Positions 25,721 to 34,070 of a stretch of DNA of 47,600 bases are shown here, piece by piece. Numbering within the stretch: the first letter of the stretch is position 1; each line of letters opens with the position of its first letter. The stretch is from an uncultured Lachnospiraceae bacterium. Its GTDB lineage: Bacteria > Bacillota > Clostridia > Lachnospirales > Lachnospiraceae. Under the pieces are notes generated by a model. The model made no database searches. It was not told the DNA's origin and was given only the letters and a program-made list of their open reading frames with translations. The translations under genes were made by a program, and so were the position numbers. The DNA lies in the NCBI GenBank assembly GCA_949471785.1, contig CASWRE010000027.1:1-47600 (forward strand), read 5' to 3'.

Positions 25721-27238
25721 ATGGAGAATGCGACGATACTGCGGCTTCAGGATATTGTGAAGACGTTTCCGGGAGTCAAGGCGCTTGGCGGGATCAATTT
25801 CAACCTGAAAAGCGGTGAAGTCCATGCAATCTGCGGAGAGAACGGTGCGGGGAAGTCTACGCTGATGAAGGTGGTTTGCGGTGTCTACAGACCGGACAGC
25901 GGCAGTATAGAGGTAAACGGGAAAAAAGAAAGTTTTTCCAATCCCATGGAAGCGTATCGGAAAGGCGTATCCATTATTTTTCAGGAAACCAGCCTTTTTG
26001 AGGAGATGACCGTTTTGGAAAACCTGTTTTTGGGCCATGAAATAACTAAGAAAGCGGGTCCGTTTACGGTGATTGATTATAGAGCCATGACCATACGAGC
26101 GGAGGAGATCTTTCGGCGGCTGAGTACGCAGATCGATCTGCATGTACAGATTAAGGCCTTGGGGATGGCTCAGAAGCAGATGGTGGAGATTGCCAAAGCG
26201 CTGACCTTTGACGCCAATATTATTATTTTTGACGAGCCGACGGCGTCTCTGACACAACGGGAGGTGACGGCGCTGTTTGCAATTATCCGTTCGTTGAAAG
26301 CCGAGGGATTTGGCATCGTATATATCAGTCACCGCATGGAGGAAATCTTTGAGATTTGTGATCGAGTGACCGTGATTCGGGATGGACAGTACATTTCCAC
26401 CAAGTTTACGTCAGATACAGACAAGGACGAACTGGTGGCCGATATGGTGGGACGCAAGATGGGCAGCTACTATCCCAAGACAGAGACCGAGATCGGCGAT
26501 ACGCTGTTCCGGGCCGAACATTATTATGACAGCGGTTTTGTGACGGATATCTCTTTTTATGCGCGGCGTGGGGAGATTCTGGGCTTTGCGGGTCTTGCGG
26601 GGGCGGGCAGGACCGAGCTGATGGAGTCGATCTGCGGCCTTGCTCCCCGGACAGCCGGAAGGCTTTTTATGGCCGGAAACGAAATTGAGGTACAGAGTTA
26701 CAAGGATGCCATGGCCAGGGGGATCGTATATGTTTCCGAGGACAGAGGAAAATACGGGCTGATCGCAGATATGAGCATAGAAAATAATATCGCCCTTCCT
26801 CAGCTGGACAAGCTGGTGAATAAGTTTGATATATTGAACACCGAACGGGAAAAAGAGCTGGCCGGGCGCTATATGACAGATGTGGGAATCAAAGCGCCGG
26901 ATGGGGAATTTCTCGTAACCAATCTGTCCGGCGGAAATCAGCAGAAGGTGGCCGTGTCCCGTGCGCTGGCCCTGAAACCTGAGCTTCTGATCCTGGACGA
27001 ACCCACCCGGGGTGTGGATGTGAACGCGAAAGCGGAGATTCACAAGATCATCAGCGGATTGACGCAGCAGGGGCTGACGATCATTATGATTTCCTCAGAG
27101 CTTCCCGAACTGATCGGCATGTGTGACCGGATTTATGTGATGAAAGACGGCGCTTTGGCCGGATGTTTTGACAGGGGCGAGGCGACTCAGGAGAAGATTT
27201 TGAGCGTGGCTCTGGAGACAAAGTCCGCGGCGGGTTAG
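25721..27238 (+). CDS. Sugar ABC transporter ATP-binding protein (RbsA/MglA type)
   Basis: A 505-residue protein with two fused nucleotide-binding domains, which energises carbohydrate import. The first domain carries Walker A GENGAGKST (39-47) and Walker B IIIFDEPTASLT. The second has a changed P-loop (FAGLAGAGRTEL), the signature NLSGGNQQKVAVSRAL and Walker B LLILDEPTRGVD. This is normal for the RbsA/MglA/LsrA/RhaT group. The start follows AAAGGAGGAAAG. It heads the operon RbsA-permease-permease-binding protein and is followed after 14 bp by the first permease. Confidence 0.93.
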   Translation: MENATILRLQDIVKTFPGVKALGGINFNLKSGEVHAICGENGAGKSTLMKVVCGVYRPDSGSIEVNGKKESFSNPMEAYRKGVSIIFQETSLFEEMTVLENLFLGHEITKKAGPFTVIDYRAMTIRAEEIFRRLSTQIDLHVQIKALGMAQKQMVEIAKALTFDANIIIFDEPTASLTQREVTALFAIIRSLKAEGFGIVYISHRMEEIFEICDRVTVIRDGQYISTKFTSDTDKDELVADMVGRKMGSYYPKTETEIGDTLFRAEHYYDSGFVTDISFYARRGEILGFAGLAGAGRTELMESICGLAPRTAGRLFMAGNEIEVQSYKDAMARGIVYVSEDRGKYGLIADMSIENNIALPQLDKLVNKFDILNTEREKELAGRYMTDVGIKAPDGEFLVTNLSGGNQQKVAVSRALALKPELLILDEPTRGVDVNAKAEIHKIISGLTQQGLTIIMISSELPELIGMCDRIYVMKDGALAGCFDRGEATQEKILSVALETKSAAG

Positions 27239-27252
27239 AAAGGGAGAGGGAA

Positions 27253-28239
27253 ATGGGTAAGAAAAAGGGTTTTTTAACCACAGAATTTTATCTGGCAGTT
27301 TTTTTGGCGGCGATTTTGCTGTTCATGGCAGTGGCGGCCAGGGAATTTTATTCCATCAATAATTTGATGAGCTTATTGAATTCCTTTAGCTACATATTGA
27401 TTTCGGCTATTGGGATGAATCTGATTATTCTGACTTCCAATATCGATGTGTCGGCGGGGGCTCTGATCTCCGTGGTATGTCTGTCCATAGCGGCGTTGGG
27501 GAAACAGGGCATTCCGTTTGCGGGGCTTATGGCGGCGGCTATGGTGATCGGCGCAGTGTTAAGTACGCTGAACGGACTGTTTATTACCCGGCTGAAGATT
27601 CCGGCGATTGTGGCTACGCTGGCCACGACGCAGATCTTCCAGGGGGTGCTCCCCCTGACTGTGGACGGTTCGATCTATGACCTGCCGGCGAGCTTTACCT
27701 GGCTGGCTTTTGATGCTAAAATTTTCGGTATTGTTCCGGCCAGTGTGCTGATCTGCCTGATTGTGACGGTGGCGGCGCTGCTTTTTGTCAAATATTCCCG
27801 TTTCGCGAGAAAGCTTTACGCCATAGGGAATAATAGTAACGGTGCAAGGCTGTCGGGTATCCGAGTAGACCGTACCGTGGTATGGACGTATACGATTGCC
27901 GGCGCACTTTTCGGCATTTCCGCTGTGATCATTGCCACGGCGGGCCAGCGTGTGACAACGACGATGGGCAGTGGTCTGGAGATGACATTTATTGCCGCCG
28001 TAGTTCTCGGCGGCACCAATACGGCGGGCGGTTCCGGCAAGATTCTGGGGACCGTGATCGGCGCTTTTATTTTGGCCATGATCGCTCCGGCGATCAATTA
28101 TCTGGGCATAAGCCCCGACTGGTCGGATGCGGTGAAGGGAGCGATCATTCTTATATCCGTGGTGGTCGGCGCCGCAAAATATATTAAGAAAAAACGGGTG
28201 ATAGATGATCCGGCAGCCCGGGAAAGGAGTGCGGCCTGA
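27253..28239 (+). CDS. Sugar ABC transporter permease 1 (RbsC/LsrC type)
   Basis: A 328-residue membrane protein with about ten hydrophobic segments. The BPD_transp_2 motifs are present, including NIDVSAGALISVVC (about 63-76), the cytoplasmic coupling stretch YAIGNNSNGARLSGI and VVLGGTNTAGGSG. It forms the channel with the next permease, whose start shares one base with this stop. Two different permeases in one operon match the LsrC/LsrD and RhaP/RhaQ systems rather than the single RbsC of ribose. Confidence 0.9.
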   Translation: MGKKKGFLTTEFYLAVFLAAILLFMAVAAREFYSINNLMSLLNSFSYILISAIGMNLIILTSNIDVSAGALISVVCLSIAALGKQGIPFAGLMAAAMVIGAVLSTLNGLFITRLKIPAIVATLATTQIFQGVLPLTVDGSIYDLPASFTWLAFDAKIFGIVPASVLICLIVTVAALLFVKYSRFARKLYAIGNNSNGARLSGIRVDRTVVWTYTIAGALFGISAVIIATAGQRVTTTMGSGLEMTFIAAVVLGGTNTAGGSGKILGTVIGAFILAMIAPAINYLGISPDWSDAVKGAIILISVVVGAAKYIKKKRVIDDPAARERSAA

Positions 28240-29216
28240 TGAAGGAAAAGTTTAAGTTCACATTTAATCTGGCGCTTCTGGTCATCTGGGCCGTCTTATT
28301 TGCGGGAATAGCGGTGAAAGCGCCGGGGTTTTTGTCCTACAATTATATTGTGAATGTTATGCTTCGCAATATTGTGGAGATCGGTATGGTGGCTTTGCCG
28401 ATGACGCTGATTATTATTACGGGCGGAATTGATCTGTCAGTGGGCAATACGATGGTACTGGCCGCCATGCTTGGCGGGATGGCGGCGGCAAAGGCCTCAG
28501 ATATCGCAGGCGTGCTGGTAACGCTGTTGACGGGAGCGGTCTGCGGTCTGCTAAACGGCGTGTTGATCGCGAAAGCAAAAATATCGGCTATGGTGACTAC
28601 TTTGGCGTCCATGTTTCTGTATCTGGGTATGGCCCGGGGGGTGTCTCATGGCGACAGCGTTTACTCTTATACGTTCAGCGAGTACATGGGTACAATGTCC
28701 TTTTTGGGGATACCGCTGCAGATATGGCTGTATGTTCTGCTGGCCCTGTGTTTTACGGTATTGTTGAAAAAGACGGCTTTCGGGCGGAAACTTTACAGCA
28801 TTGGCCTGAATCCCCATGCGACAAAATACGCGGGAGTCAATACGGAAAAAATCCTTGTGATCATTTATGTATTGTGCGGCATGATCTGTGCGCTGGTAGC
28901 ATTTATTTTTCTCGGACGATTTACCAGTGTAAAATACGACGCGGGGACGAACTTTAATCTGAAAGTGATTACGGTGGTGGTTCTGGGCGGTACGAGCATC
29001 AACGGCGGTATCGGCGATATGAAAGGAACGATCATCGGTACGCTGATCATCGCAACACTGAACAGCGGCCTGACTGTGCTGAATATTCCTATTGACGTGC
29101 AGACGATCGTGCAGGGGGCCGTACTGATCATAGCGTTGATTTCCTATGCGGTGGTCAATAACAGGGCCAGGAAAAAGAGGATTATCAAAGTGGAAGCGCC
29201 GGACGCTTTATCGTAA
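28239..29216 (+). CDS. Sugar ABC transporter permease 2 (RbsC/LsrD type)
   Basis: A 325-residue partner permease with the same fold and motifs (GGIDLSVGNTMVLAAMLGG near 62-80; YSIGLNPHATKYAGV; VVLGGTSINGGIGD). It has a basic C-terminus (RARKKRIIK). It starts within the stop codon of permease 1 and is followed 51 bp later by the binding protein. Together with the ATPase it completes the importer. Confidence 0.9.
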   Translation: MKEKFKFTFNLALLVIWAVLFAGIAVKAPGFLSYNYIVNVMLRNIVEIGMVALPMTLIIITGGIDLSVGNTMVLAAMLGGMAAAKASDIAGVLVTLLTGAVCGLLNGVLIAKAKISAMVTTLASMFLYLGMARGVSHGDSVYSYTFSEYMGTMSFLGIPLQIWLYVLLALCFTVLLKKTAFGRKLYSIGLNPHATKYAGVNTEKILVIIYVLCGMICALVAFIFLGRFTSVKYDAGTNFNLKVITVVVLGGTSINGGIGDMKGTIIGTLIIATLNSGLTVLNIPIDVQTIVQGAVLIIALISYAVVNNRARKKRIIKVEAPDALS

Positions 29217-29267
29217 TTCAGGGTAACAATAAAATTCATATAAAAACGATGAAAGGATGGTACACGT

Positions 29268-30428
29268 ATGAAAAAGAGAAATTTGTTACAAAAAATGGTG
29301 GTTGGGACGTTGGCTGGAGCCATGTTGGCGGTTTCCTTTACCGGATGTTCAAAAACAGAGTCCGGCGGCGCGTCAAAAACAGAATCAGCGGCGTCAGCGG
29401 CCCCGGAGACGGGGAGCAGTACATCGGAGGCAAAGCCTGCGGCGTCTTCCGGAGACATAACGGTGGCCATGCTGCCCAAGTTTAAAGGTGAAAACTATTT
29501 TGACGCCTGTAAGACCGGCGCCCAGGAAGCGGCGGATGAGCTGGGCATTACGCTTCTCTATGACGGGCCTTCCCAGGATCAGGCGACGAATCAGAAACAG
29601 GTGGATATTCTTGAGGGCTGGATTGCTCAGGGTGTGAACGTCATTATCGTGTCTCCGAATGATCCGACGGCTATCGCTCCTACCCTGCAGAAAGCGCAGG
29701 GCGCTGGTATTAAAGTTGTGACGTTTGACGCGGACGCCCAGGCGGATTCCCGGGATATGTTTGTCAATCAGATCTCCGCGGACGCGGCGGCCAAAGGGCT
29801 TTTGGACGCGGCGGCCCAGGATTTGAAAGCGAAAGGCTATGGGGATGATAAGACAGCCAATATTGCTCTGGTATCCGGTTCCGGTACGGATGCCAACCAG
29901 ACGGCCTGGGAAAATGCCATCGATGAACTGCTGGCGACGGATGAGTACAAATTTATGATTATACAGAATAAGGAAACTGACGTATACTATCCCGGAACAG
30001 ATGAAACCAAGGTAAACAGCGAGTGCGCTACTTTGATCGGCCGTCTCGGTGAAGGCGAGGACAAGATTCAGGCGGCCATTGCCCTGTCTTCCATGTCCAC
30101 ACCGGCCCTGGGCGCTCAGTATCAGTCCGCTTCCAGCAAACCGGATGCGAATGTCATTTCCATGACCGGTCTGGCCACGCCGAACGCCTTAAAGACTTAT
30201 ATAAAAGACGAGGAGAATCCGTTGACCTCCGGTGTGCTGTGGAATTGTATGGATCTGGGTTATCTGGCGGTGCAGACCGCGTATCAGCTTGCCAACGGCA
30301 CGATTACGCCGGATGCGGCTTCCATTGACGCCGGCCGTCTGGGCACGAAAGAAATTACAAACCAGGAATGTGTACTGGGTGACGCTCTGATTTTTGACGC
30401 CTCCAATGTGGATGAATTTAATTACTAG
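29268..30428 (+). CDS. Sugar-binding lipoprotein (RhaS/LsrB-like)
   Basis: A 386-residue substrate-binding lipoprotein. The N-terminus has basic KKRNLLQK, a hydrophobic stretch and the lipobox SFTGC with C27 as lipidated cysteine. A low-complexity Ser/Ala/Glu linker (about 28-65) follows. The periplasmic-binding type 1 fold starts with ITVAMLPKFKGENYFDACK and contains KQVDILEGWIAQGVNVIIVS and KVVTFDADAQADSRDMFVNQ, which resemble the rhamnose/AI-2 binding proteins. It would sit outside the membrane and deliver a sugar-like ligand to the two permeases. ATG 29268 was chosen for the signal peptide. A weak terminator follows, which is common behind highly expressed binding proteins. Confidence 0.9.
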   Translation: MKKRNLLQKMVVGTLAGAMLAVSFTGCSKTESGGASKTESAASAAPETGSSTSEAKPAASSGDITVAMLPKFKGENYFDACKTGAQEAADELGITLLYDGPSQDQATNQKQVDILEGWIAQGVNVIIVSPNDPTAIAPTLQKAQGAGIKVVTFDADAQADSRDMFVNQISADAAAKGLLDAAAQDLKAKGYGDDKTANIALVSGSGTDANQTAWENAIDELLATDEYKFMIIQNKETDVYYPGTDETKVNSECATLIGRLGEGEDKIQAAIALSSMSTPALGAQYQSASSKPDANVISMTGLATPNALKTYIKDEENPLTSGVLWNCMDLGYLAVQTAYQLANGTITPDAASIDAGRLGTKEITNQECVLGDALIFDASNVDEFNY

Positions 30429-30460
30429 TCACGGAGTGAACAGCAACAGAGCGAGGAAAT

Positions 30461-30490
30461 GTGCCGCCGCGGATTCGTGGCGGCGCTTTT
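30461..30490 (+). terminator. Hairpin after the binding-protein gene
   Basis: The GC-rich stem GTGCCGCCGC (30461-30470) pairs imperfectly with GTGGCGGCGC (30477-30486) and is followed by TTTTC. It probably ends part of the transporter transcripts, with read-through to the esterase and the YesM/YesN genes. Confidence 0.65.
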
Positions 30491-30536
30491 CATGAAAAAG
30501 GAAGCATGATACAATAGGGAACAGGAGGAAAATGAC

Positions 30537-31379
30537 ATGAAATACAAAGAGTTATCCGTGGATATCAGCCGGGCCGGCTGTACAGGTGATCCGGAGAATC
30601 AGCCGGTATTAGAGGCTTACCTTCTGGACGAATCAAAAGAATTAAAGAACAGCCGGGAGAGAACGGCCGTACTGGTCTGTCCCGGCGGCGCTTACCGTTT
30701 CCGATCAGCCCGGGAAGGGGAACCGATCGCCATGCGCTTTCTTGCCCGGGGGATGCAGGCATTTGTTCTGCACTACAGTGTGGCTCCGGCGAAATTTCCC
30801 TGCGCTCTGGTGGAGCTGGCTGTTTCTGTGGCCTGTATCCGGGAACATGCAAAAGAGTGGCATATCGATGAGAAAAAGATTTTTCTCTGTGGTTTTTCTG
30901 CGGGCGGACATCTGTGCGCCAGTCTGGGAACGATGCATCGCCAGGATTTTCTGCGGAGGATTCTCTGTGATACATTACGGCTGCGCGAGGGAAGCTGGCG
31001 GCCTGACGGCATGATTCTGGCCTATCCGGTGATCTCGTCAGGAAGCTGTACCCATGAAGAGTCCAGGGAAAATCTTATCGGCAGACATCCCGCGGATTCT
31101 CTTGTGAGTCAGGTCTCCCTGGAAAAGCAGGTGACGGAAGAGACCGTACCCACATTTTTGTGGCATACCTGGGAGGACGACGCCGTTCCGGTGGAAAATT
31201 CGCTTCTTTTTGCCGCCGCTTTGAGACGGGCAGGCGTTTCCTGTGAAATGCATATTTATGAAAAAGGCGGACATGGCCTGGCGTTGTGCGATGAAGTGAC
31301 GGAAGATCTGCCTTCACAGATTCGGCCGGATGTTTCCGGCTGGCTGGATCTGGCTGTTCGCTGGCTCAGACGGAGATAG
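30537..31379 (+). CDS. Alpha/beta-hydrolase, acetyl-esterase-like (paralogue 2)
   Basis: A 280-residue serine hydrolase with S121 in GFSAGG, likely D214 in HTWEDDAVP and H246 in KGGHGLALC. It is alignable without large gaps to paralogue 1 (22823-23662), with long identical blocks such as SAGGHLCASLGT and GSWRPDGMILAYPVISSG. Its position inside a sugar-transport operon supports deacetylation of imported sugars or oligosaccharides. The start follows GGAGGAAA, and the kinase gene starts 16 bp after the stop. Confidence 0.87.
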   Translation: MKYKELSVDISRAGCTGDPENQPVLEAYLLDESKELKNSRERTAVLVCPGGAYRFRSAREGEPIAMRFLARGMQAFVLHYSVAPAKFPCALVELAVSVACIREHAKEWHIDEKKIFLCGFSAGGHLCASLGTMHRQDFLRRILCDTLRLREGSWRPDGMILAYPVISSGSCTHEESRENLIGRHPADSLVSQVSLEKQVTEETVPTFLWHTWEDDAVPVENSLLFAAALRRAGVSCEMHIYEKGGHGLALCDEVTEDLPSQIRPDVSGWLDLAVRWLRRR

Positions 31380-31395
31380 GAGGAGAGGAGACAGG

Positions 31396-33165
31396 ATGGG
31401 AAAACGAAAGATCAGCACCAGGCTTGCGCAGACCTATGCTATATTGGTGATTGTACTGATCGGAATAACATCCGTAGTATTTTACTCTTACAATAAAGAA
31501 ACGATTCATGCCGAGGGCGTCGGAAACCTGTCTCAGATGACCACACTGACAATGGAGCAGATCGATAATTGTCTGACCAGTATGGAACAGGTAACGATTG
31601 ATGTGCTGGCCGACGGGGAATTTGCCAAAGACTGGGAGATCTATAGCCGCGAGCCCACCCGGGAACTCTATACAGAGATAAAGAAAAGGATGATCAGCGC
31701 CTATAAAAACAGATCAAACATCAGAAGGGTAGCAGTCTATGACGCCGGGGGAAATTATGTATGTACGGGCGCTCCGGAGATTGACAGCGGGATGGTAATC
31801 CAAAGAGCCCGCCATCTCGAAAAAACGTATAAGCTGAATTTGACGGACAGCCGCGTGTTTCTGGGGGCGGACAGAGATTTCTGGGAACCGTCCACCGGGA
31901 GTGATGTCATCACGGAAATCAAGCCCATTAAAAACCTTACGCAGGATATCGTAGGTTACATTGAGATCCAGCAAAATGCCATGTATATAAACAATATCTG
32001 TAAGCTTTCCTGGGGAACCAGCCATATCAATATATTTGTCTTTATGGGAGAGCGGGATGATCTGTTTTACATGAGCGAAGAAAAAAAAAATATGGACAGA
32101 GCTGCCTATTTCCGGAACTTAACAAAAAAATACGCGGCTTTACAGGAAACGGATCATGATATCGTGTCCCAGGCCGGTTCCAATTACTATTCCTGTCGAA
32201 CCGTGCTGGTGCTTCCCAAACAGATTTTGTATAAATCAATGAATAAGATTTTGCGGGGGATTGTGTTTGTGGCGGGTTTGCTGGTTATCTTTACCGTCTT
32301 GTACAGTGTTTTCATGACAAAAAGGATTATGCGTCCGATTAACTGTTTTATTAAGATGATGCAGAGTACGGAGCTGGATCATTTCGTTCGTCCCCGCACG
32401 GTGGGCGAAGACTGGGAAACCGGGATTTTGCTGGATTCTTTTGCGGAGATGGCCGACCGTCTGCAAACCTCCATATCGGCGCAGCGGAAAATGGAAGAGA
32501 TGCAGACGAAAACGTTGTTCAGCATTCTGCAGTCGGAAATCAGTCCACATTTTCTCTACAATACTCTGGGAAGTATTGCGAATCTTTGTGAGAAGGGGGA
32601 GAATGCCGAGGCGGCCGACGCCTGTTATAGTCTGACGGAAATACTGCGGTATGCATCAGGATACGCTACTCAGGAGGTTACATTGAAGGAAGAACTGGCC
32701 GAGCTGCGCTCCTATCTGGCTCTGATGAAAAGCCGTTACCGGCAGCGGCTGGAATATGAGATTCAGATGGAGCCTTTTCTGGAAAATCAGATTTTGCCCA
32801 AGCTTACGCTGCAGCCTTTGGTAGAAAACGCTATTAAGTACAGTCTGATGGAAACGGAATGCGTATGTGTCAAAATTTATGCCGTTTATATCGATGGAAA
32901 CATGATTTTGGAGGTCAAGGACAACGGCTGTGGTTTTACTCCTGAAACCATGGAAAAAATCCGCAGAAAAGTTGAAGATTTTAAAAAGGACAGAGAAACG
33001 AAAGAAATCATGGAAAATATCCAATTTGGCGGTATGGGACTTTCCGGCACACTGATTCGTTTATCTATATTTTTTGAGGATTTTTCTTACCGGCTTATCA
33101 ATTGTAATGATGAGGGCGGTACAAGTATTGCGCTTTATATGGGAATCGAAAAGAGAGGCGGGTAG
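31396..33165 (+). CDS. YesM-type sensor histidine kinase
   Basis: A 589-residue membrane kinase. Transmembrane helix 1 is at about 12-34, an extracellular sensor spans about 35-275 (Cache-like, inferred from length and position), transmembrane helix 2 is at about 285-307 (GIVFVAGLLVIFTVLYSVFM), HAMP follows, and then a His_kinase domain with H385 in SEISPHFLYNTLGS, LQPLVENAIKYS and DNGCGFTPE. This architecture is typical of carbohydrate-sensing kinases in Clostridia. I chose ATG 31396, which follows AGGAGAGGAG. It pairs with the AraC-type regulator 5 bp downstream and most likely controls the adjacent sugar transporter. Confidence 0.92.
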   Translation: MGKRKISTRLAQTYAILVIVLIGITSVVFYSYNKETIHAEGVGNLSQMTTLTMEQIDNCLTSMEQVTIDVLADGEFAKDWEIYSREPTRELYTEIKKRMISAYKNRSNIRRVAVYDAGGNYVCTGAPEIDSGMVIQRARHLEKTYKLNLTDSRVFLGADRDFWEPSTGSDVITEIKPIKNLTQDIVGYIEIQQNAMYINNICKLSWGTSHINIFVFMGERDDLFYMSEEKKNMDRAAYFRNLTKKYAALQETDHDIVSQAGSNYYSCRTVLVLPKQILYKSMNKILRGIVFVAGLLVIFTVLYSVFMTKRIMRPINCFIKMMQSTELDHFVRPRTVGEDWETGILLDSFAEMADRLQTSISAQRKMEEMQTKTLFSILQSEISPHFLYNTLGSIANLCEKGENAEAADACYSLTEILRYASGYATQEVTLKEELAELRSYLALMKSRYRQRLEYEIQMEPFLENQILPKLTLQPLVENAIKYSLMETECVCVKIYAVYIDGNMILEVKDNGCGFTPETMEKIRRKVEDFKKDRETKEIMENIQFGGMGLSGTLIRLSIFFEDFSYRLINCNDEGGTSIALYMGIEKRGG

Positions 33166-33170
33166 ATATC

Positions 33171-33920
33171 ATGTATAAGGTACTGTTGGTGGACGATGAA
33201 CCCGGAATTCTGGATGCGGAAAGGCGGGCGATAGAAAAACGGACGGAAGGATTTACCGTGGAAGCTCAGGCTTATACCGTGACCCGGGCGATAGAAATCA
33301 TAGAAGCCTGTCGGCCGGAGGTAATACTGACGGATATTTGTATGCCGGGCCGCTCGGGTATTGAGCTGATTCAGTATATTTCTGGTCTGGAAAACTATAT
33401 GCCTGCCTGCATTGCGGTCAGTGGTTATGCGGATTTCAACTATGTACATGACGCTTTTATGCATGGCGCTTATGACTATCTGCTGAAACCGGTGGAGCCG
33501 GATAAGATAGCCGAGCTGTTCGGGCGTATTTCCTGTCTTTTGGCTTCCACCCGGGAGCCGGGAGACAAAAAGCTCCCCCCTGCAAAAGTATCGGGTCAGG
33601 AGCTGGTCAGCTCCATAGAAAAGCACGTAAGAAATCATCTTTCCGAGGACAACAGCATTATTCGTATGTGTAGCCGTTTTATGATCAGCCAGCCATATCT
33701 GAGCAAAATCTTTAAAAAATATAAAGGCTGTACTTATAATGAGTTTGTTATGAATGTCCGCATGGAAGAGGCTCGCCGCCTGCTCGAGAACGGGGACTAT
33801 CTGATCGGGGAAGTGGCGCAGGCTCTGGGTTATGCCGATCAGTTTTACTTCAGTAAAGTGTTTAAAACGATGACAGGCTGTACGCCCCGGGAGTATCGCG
33901 CTCGGTTTCTCAAAGTATGA
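33171..33920 (+). CDS. YesN-type response regulator with AraC DNA-binding domain
   Basis: A 249-residue regulator. The receiver domain has D8-D9, phosphate-accepting D55 (ILTDICMPG) and K107-region LLKPVEPD. The C-terminal AraC domain (about 140-249) has two helix-turn-helix units, the second ending in the family signature IGEVAQALGYADQFYFSKVF. It is the cognate partner of the kinase encoded just upstream. The probable targets are the transporter promoter near 25.7 kb and perhaps the UroD-like gene that follows. It is intact. Confidence 0.93.
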   Translation: MYKVLLVDDEPGILDAERRAIEKRTEGFTVEAQAYTVTRAIEIIEACRPEVILTDICMPGRSGIELIQYISGLENYMPACIAVSGYADFNYVHDAFMHGAYDYLLKPVEPDKIAELFGRISCLLASTREPGDKKLPPAKVSGQELVSSIEKHVRNHLSEDNSIIRMCSRFMISQPYLSKIFKKYKGCTYNEFVMNVRMEEARRLLENGDYLIGEVAQALGYADQFYFSKVFKTMTGCTPREYRARFLKV

Positions 33921-33941
33921 AACGGGTTTCGGAAGCCTGTA

Positions 33942-34021
33942 TGAATTTTGCATGGCAGCCGTGAAGGTACCGGCCAGTTAGATTTTCTATAATTCTGTTT
34001 GGATTTTGCATGTACGCGAAT
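33942..34021 (+). repeat. Degenerate MITE-1 right-end remnants
   Basis: Bases 33942-33981 align with the right end of MITE-1: TGAATTTTGCATGGCAGCCG against TGGATTTTGCATCGTAACTG, then GTGAAGGTACCGGCCAGTTA against GTGAAGGTACTGAACAGTTA. A second fragment at about 33998-34014 repeats TTTGGATTTTGCATG. The ends are eroded, so this is an old copy. It lies in the 150-bp gap before the third UroD-like gene. Confidence 0.65.
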
Positions 34022-34070
34022 GACTCCGGGCGGTATGATATGTCTATCACAGCAGAGGAGGACGATCCAC

